DNA from: Armatimonadota bacterium
GTDB lineage: Bacteria > Armatimonadota > UBA10988
Length of the DNA stretch: 25,506 nucleotides
Assembly (NCBI GenBank): GCA_016183835.1
Contig: JACPDV010000123.1
Coordinates: 1 to 25,506 of the forward strand
Direction: 5' to 3'
Both the position numbers and the translations under genes were made by a program. The notes beneath the pieces are model-generated. The model had not been told where the DNA came from. It saw only the letters and a program-made list of their open reading frames with translations, and did no database searches. Shown here one piece after another: positions 8,096 through 15,709 of the stretch; within the stretch, counting starts at the first letter, position 1; each line of letters begins with the position of its first letter.

Positions 8096-9490
8096 ATGAA
8101 GTTCATCTACGTGATGGCCGACTCGATGCGGCGCGACCACGTGAGCCCGTACGGCTCACCTGCCTGGGGCGCGGTGCAGACGCCGAACCTGGAGCGCTTC
8201 GCCGAGACCGCGGCGGTGTTCGAGGACTATTACATCGGCTCGTTCCCCACGGTGCCCAACCGCCGCGACACGCTCCTCGGCCACGGCGACAAGGGACTGC
8301 CCTTCAACCGCTGGAAGCCGCTCGATCCCGACGAGGTGACGCTGCCGAAGCGTCTCGCCGCCGCCGGGGTCCCGTCGATGTGGATCGGCGACACGCAGAA
8401 CAACGTCACCGGCGGGCTCAACTTGCAGCGCGACTACACCGGGTGGCACCTCAACCGCGGGCAGGAGGGCGACCCCTGCTGGCTGAGCGACGAGCCGCTC
8501 GAGTTCCCCGTGCCGCCCGAGCTGATCCGCTACCCGGCCGAATGGTGGCACCGGGTGCTGATCAACCGCGCCCACCGCCGGACCGAGACCGACTGGTTCG
8601 CGCCGGGCACCTACTCGCTGGCGCTCCGGTGGCTGGAGGAGAACCGCAAGCGGGAGAGCTTCTTCCTCTGGCTCGACACGTTCGACCCGCACGAGCCGTG
8701 GGATCCTCCGCGGCACTACCTCGACCTCTACGACTCCGGCTACGACGGCCGCGTCTTCGAGGCGCCGACCTACGGCCAGCGGCGGGAGTTGGGGATCACC
8801 GACCGCGAGCTGCAGCACATCCGCGCGCGCTACGCGGGCGAGGTGACGATGGTGGACCACTGGTTCGGCCGGCTGCTCGACAAGCTGGAGGAGCTGGGGC
8901 TCGACGACGACACGGCGGTGCTCTTCTGCGCCGACCACGGCACCAACTTCGACGGGCCGGGCGACCTGGGGATGCTGCAGAAGGCAAACGTGGTCGGCGC
9001 CGACGGCTCCTGCATGGCGGCCGGCAAGTGGCCGGGCGAGCCGCGCAGGTGGTACCCGATCTCGCCCAACGTGGCGCGGCCTCCGCTGCTGCTGCACCTG
9101 CCCGGGATGCATACGGGCCGGCGGGTGAAGGGCATCGTCCAGCCCTGGGACGTGCACGCGACGATCCTGGAGCACTTCGGCGCCGAACGGCATGAGCGGC
9201 TGCTGGGGGACTCGATCCTGCCGCTGGCGCGGGGCGAGGGCGGAAGCGGCCGCGCGGCCGCGGTGCTGGGGCAGGCGGAGACGGCACAGGTGATGGACGG
9301 CCGCTGGCTGTACGCCACCTGGCGTGGGCAGCGGCCGGCGTGCCTCTACGACCTGGCGGCGGATCCCTCGTGCGAGCGCGACCTGATCGGGTCCGAGCCG
9401 GCGGTGGCGGCGGAGCTGCACGGGCGGGCCATCGCGTTCGTGCGGAGCCAGGGCCTGCCGGACGAATACGCGGCAGGCTACCAGGTCTGA
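8096..9490 (+). CDS. Sulfatase-superfamily protein with Thr in place of catalytic Cys
   Basis: The ATG at 8096 has GGAG at 8083-8086. The 464-residue product has no signal peptide and begins with the alkaline-phosphatase/sulfatase fold strand FIYVMADSMRRDH, whose Asp9 is a likely metal ligand. The segment GSFPTVPNRRDTLLG occupies the place of the sulfatase signature C/S-x-P-x-R; here residue 52 is Thr (ACG at 8249-8251), with Pro54 and Arg56 conserved. The second metal site motif ADHGTNF is present near residue 280, and the C-terminal part has the usual YATWRGQRPACLYDL sulfatase tail. Without Cys or Ser no formylglycine can form. Thr is the nucleophile in the related nucleotide pyrophosphatase/phosphodiesterase branch of the superfamily, so the activity may be on phosphate esters or be lost. 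It lies 46 bp after the glycosidase-like gene, probably in the same transcript. Confidence 0.88.
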   Translation: MKFIYVMADSMRRDHVSPYGSPAWGAVQTPNLERFAETAAVFEDYYIGSFPTVPNRRDTLLGHGDKGLPFNRWKPLDPDEVTLPKRLAAAGVPSMWIGDTQNNVTGGLNLQRDYTGWHLNRGQEGDPCWLSDEPLEFPVPPELIRYPAEWWHRVLINRAHRRTETDWFAPGTYSLALRWLEENRKRESFFLWLDTFDPHEPWDPPRHYLDLYDSGYDGRVFEAPTYGQRRELGITDRELQHIRARYAGEVTMVDHWFGRLLDKLEELGLDDDTAVLFCADHGTNFDGPGDLGMLQKANVVGADGSCMAAGKWPGEPRRWYPISPNVARPPLLLHLPGMHTGRRVKGIVQPWDVHATILEHFGAERHERLLGDSILPLARGEGGSGRAAAVLGQAETAQVMDGRWLYATWRGQRPACLYDLAADPSCERDLIGSEPAVAAELHGRAIAFVRSQGLPDEYAAGYQV

Positions 9491-9534
9491 GCGCCGAACG
9501 GTGCGTGCCGGAGGGGAGCCTGGAGTCGACGCGC

Positions 9535-9987
9535 ATGTGGCGCTATCGAGTCGTGGCGGCGGTCTTGGCGGTGTGCGCCGGGGTCGTCGCCGGCGTGGGA
9601 GGCTACACCTTCGCCTACGCGCAGGGCCTCTCCTACATGACCAACGACCCCGCCGCGTGCCGCAACTGCCACGTGATGCGTGAGCAGTACGACGCCTGGA
9701 CCCGCTCCAGCCACCATGCCGTGGCCGTCTGCAACGACTGCCACACCCCCCACGACTTCGCCGGCAAGTGGCTCACCAAGGCGCGGAACGGCTGGCACCA
9801 TTCGGTCGCCTTCACCACCGGCCGGTTCCACGAGCCGATCTTCATCGGGCCGAAGAACCTGGCCATCACCGAGGCCAACTGCCGCCGGTGCCACGAGCCC
9901 ATCGTGCAGCAGATCGACCGGGTGCTGAGCCACAGCGGGCCGCTGCTCTGCACGCGCTGCCACCGCGATGTGGGACACCTGCACTGA
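9535..9987 (+). CDS. nrfH: NrfH-type tetraheme cytochrome c, quinol dehydrogenase subunit
   Basis: The ATG at 9535 is preceded by GGAG about 9 nt upstream and gives 150 residues, the usual NrfH length. The single N-terminal membrane anchor (residues 5-29, VVAAVLAVCAGVVAGVGG) is followed by four CXXCH motifs at 42-46 (CRNCH, then Met48, the CXXCHxM arrangement of NrfH heme 1), 66-70 (CNDCH), 116-120 (CRRCH) and 139-143 (CTRCH). In the NapC/NrfH family this protein takes electrons from menaquinol at the outer face of the membrane and passes them to the catalytic partner. nrfA starts 15 bp downstream, so the pair forms the respiratory nitrite-to-ammonia complex. The gene follows the sulfatase-like gene by 44 bp; whether it shares that transcript cannot be seen. 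Confidence 0.95.
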   Translation: MWRYRVVAAVLAVCAGVVAGVGGYTFAYAQGLSYMTNDPAACRNCHVMREQYDAWTRSSHHAVAVCNDCHTPHDFAGKWLTKARNGWHHSVAFTTGRFHEPIFIGPKNLAITEANCRRCHEPIVQQIDRVLSHSGPLLCTRCHRDVGHLH

Positions 9988-10002
9988 GACCGAGGAACTG
10001 CG

Positions 10003-11475
10003 ATGAGCGACGTACCCACCGATAGCGACACTCCCGCCCCCCCGCGTGGCGCCGGCCCGCGCGCCGCCCTGCTGCTGATCGTCGGCCTGGTGGTGGTCAC
10101 GGCGGCGGCGACCTTCGGGCTCACCGCCCTGCTGCTCAACATCTCCGGCCACAAGCAGGAGGAGAAGAACCCCTTCTACCGCGTGGTGGAGCTGACCGAC
10201 GAGACCGAGGACCCGGCGGTGTGGGGCAAGAACTTCCCGCAGCAGTACGACGGCTACCTGAAAACCGCCGAGATGCGCCGGACGCGGTTCGGCGGCAGCG
10301 AGTCGGTGGCCCGCACGCCCAGCAGCGACGACCCGCGCGAGGCCGTCTCCCGCTCGAAGGTGGACGCCGATCCGCGGCTGAAGACCATCTGGGCCGGCTA
10401 CGCCTTCGCCGTGGACTACCGCGAGCGACGCGGCCACGCCTACATGCTGATCGACCAGATGTTCACCCAGCGCCAGCGGGTCAAGCAGCAGCCGGGCACG
10501 TGCATCCACTGCCACGGCTCGGTCTACGTGCCCTACAAAGCGGCGGGCAACGGCGACCTGATCAAGGGCTTCGAGGCGCTCAACCACCTGAAGTACGAGG
10601 AGGCCCGGACGAACGGCGCCCACCCCGTGAAGTACCCGCTGGCTTGCATCGACTGCCACGACCCGCGGACGATGCAGTTGCGGGTCACCCGACCGGGCTT
10701 CCTGGAGGGCATCCGGGCGCTCAAAGCGAGCGAGGGTAAGCCGGACTACGACCCGAACCGCGACGCCACCCGCCAGCAGATGCGCACCTTCGTCTGCGCG
10801 CAGTGCCACGTGGAATACTACTTCCGCGGCGACGAGAAGCGGCTGGTCTACCCGTGGAGCCAGGGCAACCGCTACGACGACATGCTGAAGTACTTCGACG
10901 AGACGCAGGGCAAGGACGGCAAGCCGTTCAGCGACTGGACCCACAAGCTCACCGGCGCGCCGCTGCTCAAGGCGCAGCACCCCGAATTCGAGACCTGGAG
11001 CCAGGGCACGCACGCCAAGGCCGGCGTGGCCTGCGCCGACTGCCACATGCCCTACGCGCGCGTCGGCGCGCTGAAGATCAGCGACCACCACGTGCGCAGC
11101 CCGCTGCTCAACATCAACCACGCCTGCCAGACCTGCCACCACACCACGGAGGCCGACCTGCTGGCGCGGGCGACCCTGATCCAGGACCGCACCCGCCAAC
11201 TCGAAGACATCGCGCTGGACGCCCTGGTGGACCTGATCGCCGACATCCAGGCGGCGCGCAAGGCGGGCGCCACCGATGCGCAGCTCGGCGCCAAGGACGG
11301 CCCGTGGGCGTATCAGCGCAAGGCGCAGTACTTCGTGGACCTGGTGTGCAGCGAGAACTCGATGGGCTTCCACGCGCCGCAGGAGACCGCCCGGGCGCTG
11401 GCGCAGGCGATCGACTGGGTGCGCCGCGGGCAGGTGGCGGTGCGGGCGCTGACTACGCCAGCCCGTCCGAAGTGA
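10003..11475 (+). CDS. nrfA: Cytochrome c552, ammonia-forming nitrite reductase, all-CXXCH type
   Basis: The product is 490 residues and has an N-terminal hydrophobic segment (21-46), either an uncleaved anchor or a signal peptide. Five heme motifs are visible: CIHCH 167-171, CIDCH 215-219, CAQCH 265-269, CADCH 344-348 and CQTCH 375-379. The order and the surrounding motifs are those of NrfA: Arg227 in QLRVTRP, the Tyr pair in CHVEYYF (272/273) and His326 in AQHPEFE match the substrate-binding Arg, Tyr and His. The first heme, which is the active-site heme, is bound in most NrfA by CXXCK with a lysine axial ligand; here it is CXXCH, a variant known from Campylobacter jejuni. Function: six-electron reduction of nitrite to ammonium in the periplasm, fed by NrfH. 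The stop overlaps the convergent aroA 3' end by 23 bp. Confidence 0.93.
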   Translation: MSDVPTDSDTPAPPRGAGPRAALLLIVGLVVVTAAATFGLTALLLNISGHKQEEKNPFYRVVELTDETEDPAVWGKNFPQQYDGYLKTAEMRRTRFGGSESVARTPSSDDPREAVSRSKVDADPRLKTIWAGYAFAVDYRERRGHAYMLIDQMFTQRQRVKQQPGTCIHCHGSVYVPYKAAGNGDLIKGFEALNHLKYEEARTNGAHPVKYPLACIDCHDPRTMQLRVTRPGFLEGIRALKASEGKPDYDPNRDATRQQMRTFVCAQCHVEYYFRGDEKRLVYPWSQGNRYDDMLKYFDETQGKDGKPFSDWTHKLTGAPLLKAQHPEFETWSQGTHAKAGVACADCHMPYARVGALKISDHHVRSPLLNINHACQTCHHTTEADLLARATLIQDRTRQLEDIALDALVDLIADIQAARKAGATDAQLGAKDGPWAYQRKAQYFVDLVCSENSMGFHAPQETARALAQAIDWVRRGQVAVRALTTPARPK

Positions 11476-12736
11476 GCGCCGCGAAGCGGGTGAAGAAGCC
11501 CGGGAACGTCTTGCTCACGCACTCGGGATCGCGGATCCGCAGCCCCGGCGTGCGCAGGCCGATCACGCTGAAGCTCATCGCCATGCGGTGATCGTCGTAC
11601 GTCGCCACCTCGCCGGCGCGCGGTGTGCCCGGCTCGATCCGCCAGCCGTCGGGGAACTCGGTGACCTTGATCCCCAGCCGCGACAGCTCCGTGGTCACCG
11701 CCGCGATGCGGTCCGACTCCTTGCGCCGGATGAAGGCGATGTTGCGGATCTCCGTGGGCGTCGCCGCGAACGGCGCGACCGCCGCCAGCGTCATCGCCAC
11801 GTCGGAGATGTCGTTCATGTCCACCTTGATGCCCTGCAGCAGCTCCGGCCCGGTCACGCACAGCCCGCGCGGCGTCTCCTCCACCCGGCAGCCCATCTGC
11901 TCGAGCAGGTCCACGAAGCGGATGTCGCCCTGCAGCGAGCCGCGCGACAGGCCGTAGACCGTCACCCGGCCGCCGGTCACCGCCGCCGCCGCAAGGAAGT
12001 AGCTCGCCGCCGAAGCGTCCGGCTCCACGTCGTAGACCCGCGCGGTGTAGACCTGGCCGGGCGCGACCACGAAGCGCCGGTAGTCGTGGTTCACCAGCTC
12101 CACGCCGAAGGCGCGCATCACTTCGGCGGTCATGTCGAGGTACGGCTTGCTGGCCAGGTCGCCGAGCACGCTCACGTCGAGCCCCTCGCGCATCGCCGGC
12201 GCCGCCATCGCCAGGGCGCTGAAGAACTGGCTGCTGACGCCGCCTTCGATGGTCACCTTACCCCCGCGGCAGCCCTGCGCGCGGATCTCGAGCGGCGGAC
12301 AGCCGTTTGCCGCCACGCTCTTCGCCTCGACGCCGAGGTGGCCGAGCGCGTCGAGGAGCGGCTGCTGCGGGCGAGTGCGCATCCGCGCGTCGCCATCGAC
12401 GCGGTAGGTGCCGCTGCCCACCGCCACCAGGGCGGTGAGGAAGCGCACCGCGGTGCCGGCGTTGCCGCAGAACAGGTCCACCTGCTGCCGCGGCACGCGC
12501 CCGCCCTCGCCCTCGACGATGATCTCCTCGGCGGGCACGTCCACGTTGACCCGGAAGCCGAGGTCGGCCAGGGCACTGGCCATGTACTCCGTGTCGTCGC
12601 TGAACAACGCACCGCGGATCTGCGATTGCCCCCGGGCCAGCGCAGCGGTGACCAGCGCGCGGTTCGTGTAGCTCTTGGAGCCGGGCAGCCGGACCAGGGC
12701 CTGGATCGGTCCCGTCGCCGGGCGGATCTCGATCAC
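11453..12736 (-). CDS. aroA: 3-phosphoshikimate 1-carboxyvinyltransferase (EPSP synthase)
   Basis: Start chosen at the GTG at 12736 because AAGGAG lies about 8 nt upstream and the product is then 427 residues, the family length. A longer frame upstream only translates the inverted-repeat element. Motifs in order: LPGSKSYTNRAL (17-28, with the phosphate-binding Lys21), CGNAGTAVRFLTA, RMRTRPQQPLLDAL, EPDASAASYFLAAA, RRKESDRIAA and TYDDHRMAMSF. The enzyme joins phosphoenolpyruvate to shikimate-3-phosphate in the sixth step of the chorismate pathway, in the cytoplasm. It is the last gene of the - strand run hisC-SUFU-tyrA-aroA. The 217-bp gap to tyrA is filled by an inverted repeat, which may separate its transcription from the upstream genes. 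Its last 23 bp overlap nrfA on the other strand. Confidence 0.96.
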   Translation of the reverse strand: MIEIRPATGPIQALVRLPGSKSYTNRALVTAALARGQSQIRGALFSDDTEYMASALADLGFRVNVDVPAEEIIVEGEGGRVPRQQVDLFCGNAGTAVRFLTALVAVGSGTYRVDGDARMRTRPQQPLLDALGHLGVEAKSVAANGCPPLEIRAQGCRGGKVTIEGGVSSQFFSALAMAAPAMREGLDVSVLGDLASKPYLDMTAEVMRAFGVELVNHDYRRFVVAPGQVYTARVYDVEPDASAASYFLAAAAVTGGRVTVYGLSRGSLQGDIRFVDLLEQMGCRVEETPRGLCVTGPELLQGIKVDMNDISDVAMTLAAVAPFAATPTEIRNIAFIRRKESDRIAAVTTELSRLGIKVTEFPDGWRIEPGTPRAGEVATYDDHRMAMSFSVIGLRTPGLRIRDPECVSKTFPGFFTRFAALTSDGLA

Positions 12737-12752
12737 GGGGTGCGCTCCTTGC

Positions 12753-12927
12753 GGGCCCACCCCCTCCATGCCAAGGAGGGGGCAGGGGACGGTCCCGTGC
12801 TCAGGTCGGGCGCTGACCGGCTCTGGCGCCGCACCCGCGAGGCGAGCCGGCAGGGGGATCCCTTCGCCAGACCGTTGCTTGGACTGGACCTCCCCCTGCC
12901 CCCTCCTTGGCAAGGAGGGGGTGGCCC
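12753..12927. repeat. Inverted-repeat element (about 40-bp arms), copy 1
   Basis: Two arms, 12753-12796 and 12881-12927, are near-perfect reverse complements around an 83-bp centre. Each arm is itself a small palindrome built on CCCCCTCCTTGCCAAGGAGG. Positions 12885-12921 match, as reverse complement, 37 identical bases at 15566-15602 in the second copy. There is no ORF of merit inside. It looks like a non-autonomous miniature (MITE or REP-pair type) element lying between tyrA and aroA. Confidence 0.8.
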
Positions 12928-12953
12928 TGCTTGCAGGCGAGCCCTGTTGTTCA

Positions 12954-13829
12954 TCAGCCCGGCCTTCCCGGGTGAGCGACCTTCAACTCGCGCGTCAGCG
13001 TCAAGAGCGCCTCCAGTCCTTCGTCGTCGCCGGACGCGAGCAGTGCCCGGAAGCGGTCCAGGCTGCCGCCCAGCTCGTCCAGCGCCGCCAACACGGCCTC
13101 GCGGTTGCTGGCCAGGATCTCGCGCCACAGCGTCGCGCCGCTGGCGGCCACGCGGGTGGCGCCCTGCCAGCTCCCGGCGGCCAGCTCGTACACCGGCTCG
13201 CCCGCCGCGCTCCGCGCCTCCGCCAGCAGCATCAGCGCCGCCGCCAGCAGGTGGGGCAGGTGCGACACCGCCGCCACCGCGCGATCGTGCTGTTCCGGAG
13301 GCATTCTTACCACGCTCGCGCCCACGGCTGAGGCCAGCCAGGCGACGCGGTCGAGCGCCGCGGGCGGCGTGCGGTCGGTGGGCGTCAGGACGTAAGTCAT
13401 GCCGCTGAACAGGTCCGCCCGCGCCACCTCCACGCCCTGCAACTCGCTCCCGGTCATTGGGTGACCGCCCACGAAACCGCCGGGGAGGGCCAGCGCCTCG
13501 GCCGCCGCCACAATCTCGGACTTGCTGCTCCCCGCATCGGTCACCACGCAGCCCGGCCGGAGGCGCGGGGCGAGCGCGACCAGCGTCGGCACGATGGCCG
13601 CCACCGGGGTGGCCAGGTAGACCAGGTCGGCGCCGTCGACGCACGCCTCGGGCGTGGCCGGCGTGCTGTCGGCGGCGCCGCGCTCCAGCGCCAGCGTGCG
13701 GGTGGCCGGCGTGCGCGAGTAGGCGGCAACGTGCCGCGCCAGCCCGCGCTGACGGACCGCCAGGCCCAGCGAGCCGCCGATCAGGCCGACCCCGAGGATC
13801 GCCAGCTTGTCGATGCCTGCGTCGGCCAT
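12954..13829 (-). CDS. tyrA: Prephenate dehydrogenase
   Basis: The ATG at 13829 with GAGG upstream gives 291 residues. The N-terminal Rossmann fold carries ILGVGLIGGSLG (residues 11-22, GxGxxG nucleotide site at 13-18). This is followed by VYLATPV, VVTDAGSSKSEI (about 95-106) and the active-site segment GGHPMTGSE with His123, all hallmarks of the TyrA prephenate/arogenate dehydrogenase family. The C-terminal half is the helical dimerisation domain (QHDRAVAAVSHLPHLLAAAL). No ACT domain is present. The enzyme oxidatively decarboxylates prephenate to 4-hydroxyphenylpyruvate, which the upstream HisC-type aminotransferase could convert to tyrosine. Cofactor choice (NAD or NADP) and prephenate versus arogenate preference cannot be read with certainty. 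It sits 56 bp after the SUFU-domain gene on the same strand. Confidence 0.93.
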   Translation of the reverse strand: MADAGIDKLAILGVGLIGGSLGLAVRQRGLARHVAAYSRTPATRTLALERGAADSTPATPEACVDGADLVYLATPVAAIVPTLVALAPRLRPGCVVTDAGSSKSEIVAAAEALALPGGFVGGHPMTGSELQGVEVARADLFSGMTYVLTPTDRTPPAALDRVAWLASAVGASVVRMPPEQHDRAVAAVSHLPHLLAAALMLLAEARSAAGEPVYELAAGSWQGATRVAASGATLWREILASNREAVLAALDELGGSLDRFRALLASGDDEGLEALLTLTRELKVAHPGRPG

Positions 13830-13885
13830 GCCGCCCTCACAGGGACCTGCCCACGGCCGCCGCCACCGGCCCGAGCCGTTGCACC

Positions 13886-14404
13886 TCAGACCAGCGAGGC
13901 CCGCCCGGGATCGGGCACGGGCCGCAGGTTGGCCTCGAACAGCAGATCCTCCAACGCCCGGCCGCCGGCCAGGATGGCCAGCTCCGCCTCGGCCCGCGTC
14001 ACCGGCGCGACCCAGGCGAAGACCGTGCCGTCCTCGTCGGGCCGACCCAGCTCCTCGGCCTCGAAGTACGGCGGGAGGAGCACCACGCTGTCCAGCCGGC
14101 TCGCCTCCCAGCCCAGCGGCTCGTCGAGCTGGATCGCCAGGTACGGCTCCAGCGCCGCGGCCGCGGCGCAGCCCGCCAGGTCCAGGAGCAGCTTCGCCGG
14201 CCACGTCTCCTGTGCCTCGGCGTAGGTCACCAGCTCCAGCCGCAGCAGGCCATCGCTCAGCCCCACGGTGGCATAGCTCCACCAGGCACGGTGCGGCGTG
14301 GGCGGCGCGCAGACCACTTCCACCCCGCTGCCGTCGGGCCCGCCGGCCCAAGCCAGCTCGCCCCACCGCGCGCTCAACCGGACCCGCGCCGCGGCGGCGC
14401 TCAT
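13886..14404 (-). CDS. Suppressor-of-fused (SUFU) domain protein
   Basis: The ATG at 14404 overlaps the hisC stop in an ATGA sequence, so translation is likely coupled. The product is 172 residues. The recognisable part is the SUFU-domain core: WWSYATVGLSDGLLRLELVTYA near the middle, LPPYFEAEEL, then FAWVAPVTRAEAELAI and a C-terminal DLLFEANLRPVPDPGRASL, which corresponds to the family pattern of an aliphatic-Pro-Ile/Val-Thr-x-x-Glu strand and a D-x-x-R-x-S ending. Bacterial SUFU-domain proteins have no established single function; they appear in toxin-immunity loci and as solitary cytoplasmic proteins. Its place between hisC and tyrA suggests constitutive co-expression with aromatic amino-acid genes. 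No toxin partner is visible beside it. Confidence 0.82.
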   Translation of the reverse strand: MSAAAARVRLSARWGELAWAGGPDGSGVEVVCAPPTPHRAWWSYATVGLSDGLLRLELVTYAEAQETWPAKLLLDLAGCAAAAALEPYLAIQLDEPLGWEASRLDSVVLLPPYFEAEELGRPDEDGTVFAWVAPVTRAEAELAILAGGRALEDLLFEANLRPVPDPGRASLV

Positions 14405-15492
14405 GGCGCCAGCACCTCGGCGAAGGCGGTCACGAACCGCTCGCACTGCTCGGGCGTGCCCACCGTGACGCGGATGTGGTTCGGCAGCCCGAGCGGCGTG
14501 CAGGCACGCACGATCACGCCCTTCTGGAGCAGCGCTTGGTACACCGGCTGCTCGGGCCGGCCCAGGTCCATCAGCACGAAGTTGGCCTGCGACGGCACCG
14601 CCTTCACTCCCAGCCTGGCGCACGCCTCGGCGTACACGATCCGCCCCGCCCGGTTCGCTTCGAGCGTCCGGCGCACGTGCGTCTCATCCTGCAGCGCTTT
14701 GCGCGCGGCGACATGGGCCAGGGTGCCGGTGTTGAACGGCTCCCGCACCTTCTCCAGCCAGTCGGTGACCGTCCGGTTGGCGAGGCTGTACCCGATCCGC
14801 AGCGCGGCCAGGGCGTGGATCTTGGAGAAGGTGCGCAGGATGACCACGTTCGGCCGCACCAGGCAGAGGGCCTCGGAGCGCCCGTGGTCGGGATCGTCCA
14901 CGAACTCGTAGTAGGCCTCATCGAGCACCACCAGCACGCTCTCGGGCACGCGGTCGAGGAACCGTTCGATGGCCGCGTCACCCACGTACGTGCCGGCGGG
15001 ATTGGCCGGGTTGGCGACGATGATCATCTTCGACCGTGGCGTGACGGCGTCGGCCATGGCGTCCACGTCGTGGACGTAGTCGCGGAGCGGCACCTTGACG
15101 GCCACCGCGCGGTTGAGCGTGGCCTGCGGCTCGTAGCGGGCGAAGGTGGGGTCGCCGATGACCAGCTCGTCGCCCGCGTCGAGGCAGGCGATGCCGAGGA
15201 GCTGGATCAGCTCGTCGGAGCCGTTGCCGATGCAGAGCTGGTCGGGGCTCACGCCGTGCCGGGCGGCCAGGGCGTGGCGCAGGTCGTGGGCCGCCCCGTC
15301 GGGGTAGAACCCGATGTCGGGCACGGCGGCGCGGATGGCCTCGACCACCGCCGGCGCCGGGCCGAACGGGTTCTCGTTGCTGGCGAGCTTGATGGCGTTC
15401 TTGATGCCATGCAGCCGTTCCAGCTCGGCGACGGGCATGCCGGGGGAGTAGGGCCGCAGACACATGACCTGAGGTTTCACGATGCCGCGCAT
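14401..15492 (-). CDS. hisC: Histidinol-phosphate / aromatic aminotransferase (PLP)
   Basis: The ATG at 15492 follows GGAG with 7-nt spacing and yields 363 residues, the HisC size. It is a fold-type I PLP enzyme: KLASNENPFGP near the N-terminus, YPDG, GNGSDELIQLL (cofactor phosphate region), ANPANPAGTY, VLDEAYYEF with the PLP-pairing Asp, RTFSKIHALAALRIGY with the Schiff-base Lys224, and HIRVTVG with the substrate-carboxylate Arg. HisC converts imidazole-acetol phosphate to histidinol phosphate, and many members also transaminate phenylpyruvate and hydroxyphenylpyruvate. The partnership with tyrA and aroA, as in the Bacillus hisC-tyrA-aroA cluster, favours dual or aromatic function. It is the first gene of the - strand operon and is divergent from the GH38 gene. 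Confidence 0.93.
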   Translation of the reverse strand: MRGIVKPQVMCLRPYSPGMPVAELERLHGIKNAIKLASNENPFGPAPAVVEAIRAAVPDIGFYPDGAAHDLRHALAARHGVSPDQLCIGNGSDELIQLLGIACLDAGDELVIGDPTFARYEPQATLNRAVAVKVPLRDYVHDVDAMADAVTPRSKMIIVANPANPAGTYVGDAAIERFLDRVPESVLVVLDEAYYEFVDDPDHGRSEALCLVRPNVVILRTFSKIHALAALRIGYSLANRTVTDWLEKVREPFNTGTLAHVAARKALQDETHVRRTLEANRAGRIVYAEACARLGVKAVPSQANFVLMDLGRPEQPVYQALLQKGVIVRACTPLGLPNHIRVTVGTPEQCERFVTAFAEVLAP

Positions 15493-15562
15493 CGGCTGCT
15501 CCGGGAGCCTGCATGATAGCACCGCGGCGCGGGGTCCGGCAAGCCGCCCTGGAGCCGTCGCG

Positions 15563-15663
15563 GAACCCCCTCCTTGCCAAGGAGGGGGCAGGGGGAGGTC
15601 CACACCGCGCCGTCGTGGACTGGACCTCACCCCAACCCTCTGCTTGGCAAGGAGAGGGAGCCC
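15563..15663. repeat. Inverted-repeat element, copy 2 (short centre)
   Basis: Arms at about 15564-15603 and 15618-15660 are imperfect reverse complements separated by only some 15 bp. The left arm shares 37 identical bases (15566-15602) with the reverse complement of copy 1 (12885-12921). TGGACTGGACCTC also occurs in both copies (12880-12892 and 15616-15628). It fills most of the divergent intergenic space between hisC and the GH38 gene and could form a long hairpin. Confidence 0.78.
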
Positions 15664-15709
15664 TGCGCGCGGCCGGGGATGGTATCCTTGTGGCGGCGGA
15701 GGCGCGACG

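Noticed and set aside
12737..12913. N-terminal extension of aroA reading through the intergenic space
   Set aside because: It only translates the inverted-repeat element; the GTG at 12736 has a good ribosome site and gives the exact family length.
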